This document shows positions 49,778 to 61,765 of a DNA stretch of 64,000 nt, in pieces. The position numbers and the translations under genes are program-made. Each line of letters opens with the position of its first letter. Position 1 is the stretch's first letter. The stretch comes from Triplophysa rosa (lineage: Eukaryota; Chordata; Actinopteri; Cypriniformes; Nemacheilidae). The notes under the pieces are model-generated. The model made no database searches and had not been told where the DNA came from. It saw only the letters and a program-made list of their open reading frames with translations. The DNA lies in the NCBI RefSeq assembly GCF_024868665.1, contig NC_079913.1, positions 2,740,951-2,804,950 on the forward strand. The letters are read 5' to 3'.

Positions 49778-52700
49778 GTATGTGTTTGTCTTTTAGACTT
49801 GTTTCTTCCATGTATGGTTTGGTGGGAATCAGGAGGGCTTTTGGCACCGTTGCGCGTTAGCGCTTGATCTCCAGTGCATTTTCCGCGCTCTTTATCATTG
49901 AAAAGTGGCTCGGTTTTTTCTTACAATACGTGGACTTCAGTTGGAACACTGTGTAAAACAGAGTTTTGGTGTTAACTTGTTTGTGTCACTGAAACTCTCT
50001 GTGTGTATTTGGGAAGAATGCGAACTGCTATGCGCCCCGGGCTGACTTGAAAACCAGTACGGGCAAATTCAGTTCTTACCTTTCACTGAATGCTCCTCTC
50101 TTTTATGCACAAAACAATAGATTGCCAAGACAACTCTCCTTTCTCTTCCAACAGCCTTTATTTGCTTTATGTCCTACTAACTATAGTCTATAATCTAACT
50201 GTCTAGAACTTTTGCCTAACTTTAACTTTTCCATATCGGTTCTACAGACAACTACACATCGATTTTTGTACCACATGTTGTGAGTGCACATGTAGTCTTA
50301 CTAATTTAAAAAGATCCAAATAATTCAACAGACCAACATAAAGTTGAAACTGAATTAAATGAAACTGAATTAAATTACATTTACCACTTTGAAACTTTTA
50401 TATTAACTATTTTATTTGTATCTGTTTTCCAAAAACATTCCAACGCTGGCTGAGATAGGCAGACAATCCCTAAAATAGCTAATCCACATAAATCTGTGTT
50501 GGAGAGTTTAATCCCTTTGAGTTTTTCTATTAATTCAAAATGTATTTGTTGTTGCTCTTCCAACTCATCTGGAAGTTGCAGGCATGTTTTGTGTATTATA
50601 CGGCTCTCTCATCTCTAGTCTGCTTCTGCTTGTGTTTCCCTGCTGTGTGTGCGTAGGGACGTCTTGTGCAGACATGCTTGTGGAACAAGCGTCTGTCAAA
50701 TAGGATCTGACAAAGACAAATAGACTAAAGGGTTAATTCACAATTGAGATACACTGGTGAATGTCTCAAAAGAAATACATGACTGTGGGGAACCTTTTAA
50801 AGGCAGAGGATGTTCTCTATTCTCTTAAGAAGTCTAGTCGACAACTTAATTAAATGAAGTGTTCAAAATAATAGTATATGTGAAAGAGTTAAGGGAGCTA
50901 AAATTTCTTTAGCTACACTTTCTAATTCTGCAATCTTCTCAAATTCAGACCAAGTCAGTTTATTTGATCAGAATACATGTTAGATCAGGCCCTGACGGAG
51001 ACATTGCACAGATCGCACACAATAGCTGTTTAGTCCACTAACAGGATAATCAATTCACTTGATGTGATTTCATCTCGGTTATTGCTGCTTTGATGCACAA
51101 ATTCTGCATCTGTCCATGTGCTCCTGTGCGCCAACGCGGGTTAATGTGCATTGGCATAGGAGGCCTGAAGTCTGCAAGGGTAAATTTTGGGTGACAGCTG
51201 TATTAAACTGTCTCTGTCAAAGTACAATAAGACTCATAGAAACAGCAGATATATGTTGGCTGGAAATACAAGCCCTATTAAGGGGTCTCATCAACTTTAT
51301 CACGGGTCACTTAAAACCAAAATTTATCTCAGTCTTTTTTGGTCACTGTGGGAAATGTACAACTGTGACCATATATGGTGCTCTAGCATCCTCTCATTAC
51401 CAAATGTATGTCAAGTTAAACACATAGGTAGCCTAAACATGACCTGAATCACTCATCATTAATGAATTAAATTATATTTTTACTATATTAACGTGTACAA
51501 GAAGCTTTCTGTAATGTAAGTGACAGATGGCAGCCGGGCCTAAACACACGATTTAGCAGGGTTACGGCCAAAGAAACACAGCTTTTCTTGGTAACTCTTA
51601 ATTTCACCCACAACATTTAATATTCTTAAGATGCACACCTACAAAACCTAATGTGAACCAATATGGAGCATAGTTTTTGTGAAAGCATTTCAGTTCTTCT
51701 GTCACGTTTAGCCATGCGATATCATATCAGCACAATTCAATCCACTGGTAAGGAAGCGTGGCATGCTGGGAAGTCTGATTATATAAAAATGGTGAAATGT
51801 TGCGGTTTGCCAAGTGGTTAAAATAACAGGTGCTGTTTTGACAAGGGAGGCTAGCAGAATTTGGTTTTACAGTTTTTTAGTATTACCTTGTCAATTGGAA
51901 AGTTCAAGAATCCAATGTAGAACCCCTTACATTCACATGTTGGCATTTATCCATAGTGAACATTTATTAATAAGGATTTGTCTTGCAACTTTTGCAAAAA
52001 GTGCCATACAAAAGAAATGCTAAAAAGGTTGAATGCTCCTTTATATTGCTATTTTTCTGTTCTTATTTCTGCCCTCATTTTTTGCAGACAAACCACAATT
52101 AGGTCTATAACTCATAACTATAACATTGAATGGAATAAATGATTATTTGTATCAGAAATATTCTGCATTTTTAGTGGTTGCTGTCTGCATATAACATATT
52201 ACTGAAATATTTAAATGTACTCATTTGATGAGTTACAAGTGTATCCAACCTATAGTTTCTCTTCATTTTTCAAGTATGCCTCAACATGCCCAGAATACAT
52301 CATTTAACCCATCTGTTTCAAGCGTCTTTATATATTAAATCGTTTGAGATGTATCTAACAAGAATCTAGGGTAGACACATTAATGCATGTGAGTGGTCAA
52401 TGACTGAACGTTTGTAATTTGTTTGCTTGACAGTGTTGCTGTCGACTGCCAAAGCCCCATCTATCAGTTTACATGAAAACAACCATCTAACTTGATCATG
52501 TTACAAACTCCAAGATGTGTTAATTACACTAACGGCTGTGTTTGGCACGGTTCTTTCAAAAGACTCCAACTGTTCTCTCTTCATGTTTGTTTGTCTATAA
52601 AAGGCAGTCTGGACACTAATCATTTCAATACCTCAAGCTAATATTCTGAAAACGTAATGAAGAAACAGTACCTGACTTACACAACTGCTCTTTCAACACT

Positions 52701-55700
52701 TGGCAAGCATGTCTGCGTATTGAACTTTATAATGAATTTATTTAAAAGCATTAAAAAAAAAATCCAATTAGCCTAAAATTAACCATGATGTTATTGTTTT
52801 GAAGCTGTAAAAGGTTTTATTTAATTTATTTGCAGAAAATTACAAATAATACATTTTCGTAACGGTAGGGCGTGGATACTGTATGTCGCTTTGAAAAATG
52901 TTTCCACTGGAAAAAAAGAAATTCTTATTTTAAGCATTTTTGTTTTGTTTCCAGTACAAATATTAACATTTTTAAATCAAGAAAAAATTACTTATGATAT
53001 AAAGTCTTACATGCTAAAAAAAGATGTGAGTTTTTGCTTGTTACAGTTAAAGGAAATAGCTTACAAAGAATGTAATGTACAGATTATTCCTCTATGCTTC
53101 ACATGACTCTTACAGTTAGATCTATTTGAAAGATTTTAGGCCATGCTGGGCTTGTAATGGATTTTAAAGACCAACAACTTCTGAGCTTTTGTAGGACAGT
53201 TGGGGGTGTTGTTGTATTAAATTACGCTTGTCAAAGAATATATAACATGTTCAGAACTTAGCAGAAACACACGGTGACTGAAGGAACTGTATTAAGGGAG
53301 GCGTTGACTCCAGCTGCCAGGAAGCCCAAACAGCTGTGATGCGTCCCATACTGAACACAACACATTTGGTGAATGACACAGGCACGAGGCTGTGGGCCGT
53401 GTTAACATACACATCTTTAACTGGAGGTCACCTGTGATGGGATCGATCTGTTTACAAGGTCTTCTTTGTTATGTATCGAGTTTGGAGCATTTCCATTTGA
53501 ATCCGGCTGAAATTCAAAATAAGATAGCATTCAATCCTCCCTGGTTATAAACTTGTGGAAAAAATACATACTGTGGTTTCAACCCATGGTTGGGTCAAAT
53601 ACAGACAAACCCAATCAAGCTTTGATCTAAATTTGAAAATGAACTTTGAAAATGTTCATATTTACCCAACCATGGGTTGAAACAACCCAGCACTTTTAGG
53701 AGGTTAATGGTCATTTAGGCCTACAAGTAAACTATTGCAGCTGAAATGTTATCTACAGAACATAATATGCAAAAATGTTATATAGAAAAATCGCATACAA
53801 GCCCCTATTTGCTCATGATGAATGTTCGGACACTGCCGGTTACGTCTTACACCTTCATATGACTGTACATCCATCTTCTCTCCGAGTATAAAGATGTGCG
53901 AGTATAACAGATGGAAGTTGGTGTATGTTGTTGGTCAGAGATGGAAAGGGTCCAGATAAGGGGGTCTATTCCCTCTTTTAAGGATAAATCTGGAGGCAAT
54001 TTGACAGCATTAGGATTTAGACTCTCTTCTTTGAAAAGCCTGGGTGGATTTCTTTCACTGGCATCAACTTGGCTCGCTCTTTAGGAGCACAGAAAATATG
54101 TTCGGTCTTCCGGTTTGATGGTAGGATGAACTGCATGACATTTTGGACAATGATGTTTTATATGTAAAGACATTCAGATAGTTTAAGAACATTCAATAGC
54201 CCCCCCCCCCCCCTCTCTCTCTCTCTCTCTCTAAACGGTGGAGATATATACAGTATATATTTAATATATTAAACTCAGGAATGACAGAGTCACCCAACAG
54301 CAATGTGAAAGACTGAGAGTGCATAAAAAAAAGACGCATAAAAGTTGTGAAATAAATCAGGCTTATCCATCATGTATTCGTTTTTAACTGATCCTAAAAT
54401 ACTTGTAAAAAACATTAGTATAGTGTTGTTTAAAAAAGAATATAAACTTTGATCTGCAAACCTTGAATCAATCTTTTTTTGGCCAGTTTGTCTTGTTTCA
54501 AATTTCTGCAAATTTTTGCAAATACAAAAACTACATTTTCATTTGGGAATTTTTTTTCTCTAATTCACAGAATGAAACAAAATGATAATTTAACATAAAC
54601 ACTTAAATTCAGAAAAGCATAAAATTATTTTAGAGTGGTCATTTAATTTTTTTTGCTGCTGTAAATATGTATTTAGTACATTGCTAAGGGCAATGATTGA
54701 CTGTAGATTGCTCTTCTTTAGTTGAACACATGGCTCTTGCATATGCCCGAGGTCTAATGCTTCTCTCGAGATTACAGAGGCCGTCTGACAGATAAAAAGA
54801 CCCCCAGGAATGAGCAACTTATCTCCCCTTACCAGTAAACTTTGATGCGTCCTGCCGCACATTCCAGACAGTCTCAGTTCAGACTGATTCATTCTGATAT
54901 GATCATGCAAAATATCTCTAACAGCGTAAACTGACACTGCCAAATATTTTGAGTAAATATGTCAAACTATCAATTCATGCAACGGATGTGTGCACGCATG
55001 TTGAGGGTGAAACGCAAGCGTATACCCACAGCGTGTGGGGCTGAACAATGTGTTAAACGGGCAGTGTGTGGTGTGAAGGCCGTTGCTAATCTCAAAGCAA
55101 TCCTCTAAGAGTTAAAAGCTCAGGGGGTTTTAAGCCTCCTTGCTCAATCTTACTGTAGATGATGTGCGTAGGTGGTGAAGAGGCCTCGGTGCCGAGGACA
55201 CTGACACAGCGCTGTGAGGGATTAGCACCTGTTGTACATGAACATGCTATTGTTCAGGCGCAAACTGAGTAGTAACTTGTATTAAACAGGCCAGACGTAT
55301 GCAACTTACACCCATTGCATCTCATCGAAGGAAACTGTTTCTGGGGATTAATGCCAAGGTGCATAGCGAGTGAGTGGCCTAAACCAGTTAAAGGAGATCA
55401 AGCACCAGATTTTGACGTCTAATGCTCCTGTGTCCTGAAATAAGACTTCACTAAAAGTGATCTACTCTTTCATGTAGTTTGCTATTATGTCATTATAAAA
55501 CATTGGCATGTGTCCTGCGTAAAGCCAGCATTTTAGTTTACCAATGGCAGAAAGATGGCCCAAAGGCTCATACTCATACTCATACTGCTATCACAAGACT
55601 TGTTATATAAAACCTCCACTTTATCAGTAAATCGTCATCACTTAGATCAAACTGATTGCAATGGTGTGAGAGTCAGTTCTGTAGAAGTGAAAGGAATTTC

Positions 55701-58700
55701 TTGCTGTCCGAAAGCGGTTCATTTCTGGGGTAATTTACTTACCATGCACCTAACAATGCTCTTCTGTGTTCGTCACAAACCAGAAAACATTTAGTTAGGG
55801 AGGTTGTTGGGTTTCTATTCCTCGCCTCGTCCTCTATGGCTCGGTGGTGCCGAGGAGCAGTGGTTTTAGAATAAACAGGTCCCAGGGGGAAGTAAGAATA
55901 ATATCCCTCTGATCTGAAGAGGATCAGTCCACTCCTAGAGCCTTTCTCAATTCCGCCACAACCTGACATATATGTGACAGCCCAAAATATCTTGTGTGTT
56001 GTTCTTTACATAACTTTTATAGCTCAAAGTCATTTAAGATGTATCGAACATGGTGCTAAGATGGCTAGCGGCATTAGAAAACAAACGTCTGACATCCACA
56101 TTGGAACCCAATAGCCAGTCATTGTGTTTTGCAGGTGAAAAAGTCTTCTGCTCTTGCCATTTTGTGATCGTTCGATGTACACAGCCCCTCCATATTCTGA
56201 CCCAATTTAAATGGATTAGGGCATCAACAAATTCGGGCACTTCAAATAAAGCAACCCGGAGTCCATTAGCTGACCAGGCCCTTAAAACAGCCTGGTGAGG
56301 TCTTGCTACGATGTTGTTTGCGGAACCGCCGCCAGTGAAATGGTCACAGTCATTCACCAGCCAAGCACTATTTTGAATTTGGGTCAGACAGATTACCAGC
56401 AATCGTTTCGATCACAGAGGGTATTTATACCGCAGATGGGCCTATTGCAGTCATTTGGATGCTGTGCCAAATGTGGATGTTTCATCAATAACAAGCAAAA
56501 TGCATTATGTACTGTTTGAGTGTTAAAAATAACATTAGAGTGGATGAAAGGATTTACAGAGGTCAGTTGTGAGTTTGGGTTTTTATTTATGCCATGTAAT
56601 ATGGTTACCGTGATGAGAGAGTAACCCTAGAGACCACAAATATCCTGTGTAATTTTGCAACAATATAAAAACATTTTATTGTATAATGTTTGTATGTAAT
56701 TATGCATTAACCATTACCATGTGTCCTTAGAAAACAAACCACAAGTTCATTGGCACTATTCACAGAAGGAAACAAAATCATTTTACTTTTGGAGTCTCTC
56801 ATTTAATCCATATGCTGTTATTTACTCATGGAACACAATAAAACTTTCAAAAACAAAAACATTTCTTTTATCTCATTCTTTTAGCACATTTTTTAAAATA
56901 ACAATTTTTGAAACCTAAATATGGACATGATTTACATTTTTTGATCTTTCAAGATGATTATCAGTTAGTACTTTAGTTACTAATTTTGGTCATTTGCGAA
57001 ACCATTGGATGACTTCAAAAGGCCTGGAATGAAATACACAAGTCTTATATGGTGCTTTATTGTGTTTTTTTACTTAACATGGTCATTTTGAACCGGCGTA
57101 TGAAAAAGACCTGCATAAAAACTTTCTTTTTGTGTTTCACAGATGAAACAACAGCATGCGGGTTTGGTTTAGTGGTTTTGTTGGTAATGGTTGATGATGA
57201 GAAACTACTTTCGCTGTTGTCAAAAGAATTATACAGTTCACCTGATGACCATTTAACATGGAGCTTTACATTAAACAGAAGTGTAAGCTATTTTGAGTCG
57301 ACTGTAATCCAGCCCAGCTGCAGCGGCGAAACGGTTTGATGAGTGAGTGGCTTTGGCTCGCTGCTTAACTAGCATTTGTGATATTAGAAGATAACAGAAA
57401 AATCCTTCACCGCCGTCTCCCCTTCCAGAGCCTCTTTTCTGGCACCTTCCCCAAGACGAGCAGTTTGTGCTGCTGTTCTTCCAGACAAAGACACTTATGC
57501 ACATCTGTGCTCCTGCGAGACCACAACTTCCTGCATTTACTTAACGTGACAGCACACGGCACATAAAGAAACACATCCCAGTTTTTGTTTTCAAGTGAGT
57601 TTTTGAACGGATGAAGCCCTAAATTGCGTTTTGTTTAGCCATGGATCGCATTAGTGCATCCAAAAGGTCTGGTGATGTTTGCGGTACATAAAGAAATGCA
57701 GCTAAGTATTGTAGAGCAGTTAAGAGGATGGTAGAGGATTATCTCCTCAAACATGGTCGAAAGAGATTCAAGAGCGTGCATTCCTATCAGACCGTTTGGT
57801 TGCGCCATAAATCATGTTGCAAAAGAAGACTTTAATGTGACCGAGTTGCTCATTATGGGTAATTTTTGAAGCTTAATGAAGAGAAACCTCTTTAAAAGCT
57901 TACAGGACATAATCAAACATAGCCAAGCATTTGATCGCACTTAAGAGGATGAAAAAGATTATCTGGTCTAGAGTTTCAAGTAAGTTTCCACGCTGCACTC
58001 ACCTGAATGAGTTTATATGGGAGCAGATTGATGCATATTCTCGTATCTTTTGTATACGATTTTTATGAGGTGTGAGATGCAAATCAGTACTACCACTGAA
58101 GACTTCAGCACGAAAGTGTAGAGGAAGAGGTTTGCTGTTTTTAATTTAAGCGTACATGGGAATGTTACAGAGAGACGTAGTTCATTGCAAGAGCGTATAA
58201 ACATTACAAACAATCTGTAATCAATACACATACATTCTCATGGGCTGTCTAGTCGACTTACATCAACATGGAAAAGCAAGAAAAAAAAATGCTCTTACCT
58301 TTTTATAATCTGAAGAAGCTTTTTGGTCACAAAGAACCTTTTGTGAAACAGAAAGGTAGAGGCATGTGGAAAGGTTCTTTATGGAATCATTTAGACAAAA
58401 AAGTTTCTACTAGTGCATCGTGCAGCTGCAGCACCTTTATTTTTAAGAATGTATGCACAAATGCATAGAAAAACAAAAAATATACATACACAAACATGCA
58501 TTGACTGCAGTTTTATGTGTTAATATAATTTGTTGATCCTTTGTTTCTGTTGGAAAACAGTTGACTTTGCTAAACCCATAAATCTGTTTAGTTTTTTATT
58601 GTTATTTTATCCAAATGCTTATAAAGTGTTTTATTCAAATTTCTGTCTACATATTACTGGTCATTGGTTCACTTGCTGAGAATTTTATTCGTTTATTTGA

Positions 58701-60644
58701 CTGATTTTACTCGTGCACCCCTTACCCCCTCTGTCATAACACTTTTCTTCTTATCAATTTCTTAAATCTTAATTTTCTGAATCAGTTTAATTTACCAGTA
58801 TCGCACGTTGGTTTGTGAACCCCTGACAGCTGCTGCAGGGCCATTAAAAAAGGCAATAAAAGTACTGTCGAGTCATTTTCCACAGCAGTGCCTGTAAGGT
58901 GACTTTGTCGCATTGGCCCTATTTTTTGAAGCTGTAATTGCAGTCATCTCGCCAGCATCATCCCTGCCAAAAAGTGAAATTAACAGTGTTTATAGACCAA
59001 TAATGAGGCCAGAGCGATTAACCATCTCTCCAGAGCGCCGGAGGTCACATTCACACCCGCGTACATTCGTCCTGTCCGATGTCTCATCTGCAGATAAACT
59101 GAAACATTTGTAGAGTTTGTGAAACAAAGTTTGTACGACTAAGTTTCATGGACAAACAGACATAACATATTGTTTTGACAGCAGTGACGAATGCTTTTCA
59201 ATAAAATTCAGGTGAACTACTTCCAATAGATTTTTACAGAACATGGATGCTTTGTATTCATTTTCGTCACCAAAGTCTAATCTCAAAACAATCATTTATG
59301 TAACGACATGATATTTTTATCCACCCTACTCATACCCCCTAAACCTTAAGGAAATGAAGTGTGGCTTTTACAGTGTGAGGCATGTGGTTTTTAAGTGATA
59401 TAGGAACATTCAAGGCAGGTCAGGGAGCATAGAGGATATTTATTTTCATTAGCCACCAGCGTTTTCCCCAAATCTCCTGACAAATGTAGTGTTTGATGTA
59501 GCAGCTGTAGAATAAGTCCCGAGCGTCTGCAGCATCTCATCTGTCTCATCATTAGAATAGCTCTGGTGAACTCTGCACTGATTTCTTTAGTTTAATGTCA
59601 CTCAGAATGTTATCAGTCTTAGTTTAGACTTTGCTCTGTGGAACACAAAAGAAGATATTTTGAGAAATGTCTCTGTGGTTTTTGTCCATATAATGCCAGT
59701 CAATGGGGACCAGTGTTGTTTGGGTACCATCGTTCTTCAAAATATCTTCTTTGGTGTTCTGCATAAGACATACGGGTGACATGAGAGTAAGTTTATGATT
59801 AAGCTTCATGTGAATTATTTCTTGTTTGGCACAGTCTTACCGAAGTGTATCTCCTCCTCCTCCACAGATCTTACAGGTGAATCTAGTGATGTCCATCCTG
59901 CTGTACGTGATGTTCCTCGCGTACCTCTATGGTATCTCGGCCTCCACGATGGACAAGCAGCGGCCCACGCAGGATCCCATCAACACGTTGATTATAAAGC
60001 TACTGCAGGCCGACATCAGCCGCAGCCGACAAAAGCAGGACGAGGGAGCCCCGGATTCACATCCACCCACCACCTCCAGCACAGACTTGGAGGAGAAATT
60101 CAGCTCAGCCATATACCAACCTGTGACGGACATCACTATAGAACTGCTACGTCAGCACAAGCGATACAACTCTCCGCGCGTGCTGCTGAGCGACCGACCA
60201 CCTCTCCAGCCCCCGCCGCTCTACCTCACGGATGACTTCGTCAGCAACCAGGACACCAGCGGCACCAATAAGACGCGCCAAAAGCGTTACATCCAGCACA
60301 AGAGCTACAGAGGGGAGTATTCGGTTTGTGACAGCCAGAGCCAATGGGTGACAGATCGGACCACAGCCATGGACATTCACGGAAATCCGCTCACCCTTAC
60401 GAGTACCATCAATCAAGGAGGGACACCTGTCAAGCAGTACTTTTTCGAAACAACCTGCCGGAGCACCAAGCCCTACAAGGGCGGCTGCCGGGGCATCGAC
60501 GACAAGCACTGGAACTCTGAGTGCAAAACGACGCAGAGTTACGTGCGCGCCCTCACTCAGTCCAAAAGTGGGATGGGCTGGCGCTGGATACGTATAGACA
60601 CTTCGTGCGTCTGCGCGCTCTCGCGCAAACATCGCAGGACGTAA
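49760..60644 (+). CDS. ntf3: Neurotrophin-3 precursor
   Basis: Secreted neurotrophin that signals mainly through TrkC and p75NTR to support sensory and sympathetic neurons (family knowledge). Two coding exons, 49760-49777 and 59868-60644, encode 264 aa; a shorter 251 aa form would start at MSILLYV (59889). Order: signal peptide MSILLYVMFLAYLYGISA; propeptide with INTLIIKLLQADI and RYNSPRVLLSD, then PPPLYL; N-glycosylation site NKT; furin site RQKR (about residues 143-146); mature cystine-knot domain of 118 aa beginning YIQHKSYRGEYSVC. Six cysteines, RGIDDKHWNSEC and GWRWIRIDTSCVCALSRK, mark it as NT-3 rather than NGF or BDNF. Human mature NT-3 has 119 aa. Confidence 0.96.
53576..53683. mobile_element. 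Short inverted-repeat element (MITE-like)
   Basis: gtttcaacccatggttgggt at the left end is the reverse complement of the right end acccaaccatgggttgaaac, 108 bases in all. No coding capacity. Confidence 0.7.
54200..54232. repeat. Poly(C) followed by (CT)n
   Basis: About 14 C then nine CT units. Confidence 0.92.
59634..59790. mobile_element. DNA-transposon remnant next to the ntf3 coding exon
   Basis: The arms gaacacaaaagaagatattt (from 59641) and aaatatcttctttggtgttc are inverted copies with few mismatches. Sequences of this kind are frequent in cyprinid genomes. It ends roughly 80 bases before the splice acceptor of the main ntf3 exon. Confidence 0.6.
59868..60644 (+). CDS. ntf3: ntf3 main coding exon
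   Basis: Starts ATC TTA CAG after tcctcctccacag and ends TAA at 60642-60644. Holds signal peptide, propeptide and the whole mature factor, the single-exon arrangement usual for neurotrophins. Compared with human NT-3, the loop region LTLTSTINQGGTPV and the shortened TQSKSGMGWRW differ, while cysteine spacing is kept. Confidence 0.96.
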   Translation: MLQVNLVMSILLYVMFLAYLYGISASTMDKQRPTQDPINTLIIKLLQADISRSRQKQDEGAPDSHPPTTSSTDLEEKFSSAIYQPVTDITIELLRQHKRYNSPRVLLSDRPPLQPPPLYLTDDFVSNQDTSGTNKTRQKRYIQHKSYRGEYSVCDSQSQWVTDRTTAMDIHGNPLTLTSTINQGGTPVKQYFFETTCRSTKPYKGGCRGIDDKHWNSECKTTQSYVRALTQSKSGMGWRWIRIDTSCVCALSRKHRRT

Positions 60645-61269
60645 AAAACCCCTGCAGTATATTGCGCAACCTCTCCGCTTTATATTTTTCCCTGGGGGCT
60701 GTAAATATATAAATTATTTAAGTTATATGGAATGCATATAGTTTATACATGACTGTGTATAATGTATAAATATACTTATTTATTTATAAGTCATCTGCAG
60801 AGGAAAATCTTTAAAAAAAGACACAGAAAGACTTTTAATAACATGCAATGCCATTGAGGAGTGCTGCGTGGTGAATATGTGCCTTGTTCAAGTATCAGAG
60901 GACACTAGACCTGGATCTTGGGAACAGTTGCAATGGAAAACAAATCAAACACAAATCGCTCAATATCAACTTCAGTATTGTTCATCAAAACCAGTTTTTC
61001 TACTGAGACGTGCTGCCAGTTCTCATTCATGTCTGGGGAAACAATTGACAGTCTAGATGTTGCCGTATTTGTATGCAAACATACAGTAAATATGTATCAA
61101 AACTGCATGAAATACCTAAGAAATATATATATTTTTCTATCACTTTGAAAACATGATGTTAGTGACTCATGAGCAGACAAAAATTAAATGTACCTCACAA
61201 ACCGCTTGGCATCACTGAAAGATTAGTCACGAAATATATGGACCAAGAAGTAATATAAAGTATGGTTTA

Positions 61270-61509
61270 GGCCCGGTTTCACAGACACGGCTTAGCTTAA
61301 GCCAGGACTATGCTTTAGTTGAATTAAGATATTTATGTCGCCTTTATAAAAATGCCTTAGAAGAACACATTACTGGTGTGCATCTTGAGACAAAACAATG
61401 GCACTAACATATTTTAAGATATTTCTGGGCAAGTTATATTGAGTTAAGACAGGTCACACATTCATTTTAGTCTGGTAATAGCCTTAAGCCTTGTCTGTGA
61501 AACCGGGCC
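61270..61509. mobile_element. Non-autonomous DNA transposon, Harbinger-like by its TTA duplication
   Basis: Left end ggcccggtttcacagaca and right end tgtctgtgaaaccgggcc are perfect inverted copies; the inner aggcttaag-type motifs also match. TTA flanks both sides (61267-61269 and 61510-61512), the 3 bp target duplication typical of PIF/Harbinger. 240 bp, no transposase. Confidence 0.75.
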
Positions 61510-61584
61510 TTAGTGTTTCACAATATAAGATCTTGTGGGGCTGGGCAGTGTTTTATTTTCAATGGTATCCCTTACAAAAAGAAG

Positions 61585-61765
61585 TTGCTATTATAGTATA
61601 CCTATCGCTAGTATACCTTCAGTCTACTTTTATGTACTTACACTTACAGGTATACTAGTACTAGTATTTACATAAACTACACTCACATTAAGTTAAGTTC
61701 ATTAAGTATACTAAACTTTATTAGGTAGACTTAAGCATACTAAGGGATACACACATAGTATACTC
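61585..61765. repeat. AGTATAC-rich degenerate repeat
   Basis: The heptamer agtatac or its close variants recur at irregular spacing at least six times in both orientations. It may be a decayed satellite or transposon end. Confidence 0.5.

Larger units (their letters stand above)
49778..59867 (+). other. ntf3 intron (10.1 kb)
   Basis: Bounded by gtatgt and cctccacag. Contains a C-run plus (CT)n at 54200-54232, an inverted-repeat element at 53576-53683, a DNA-element remnant at 59634-59790, and stretches without repeat character at about 55000-55400 and 56030-56520 that may be conserved non-coding sequence. No further exon was recognised. Confidence 0.75.

Noticed and set aside
56034..56402. 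A 122-codon minus-strand frame in the ntf3 intron
   Set aside because: No recognised domain; opposite-strand frames of similar length make non-coding sequence more likely.
59795..60235. A 146-codon plus-strand frame
   Set aside because: It overlaps ntf3 in another frame, with no similarity to any family I know.
60147..60632. A 161-codon minus-strand open frame
   Set aside because: It is antisense to the mature neurotrophin coding sequence and results from its GC-rich codons.
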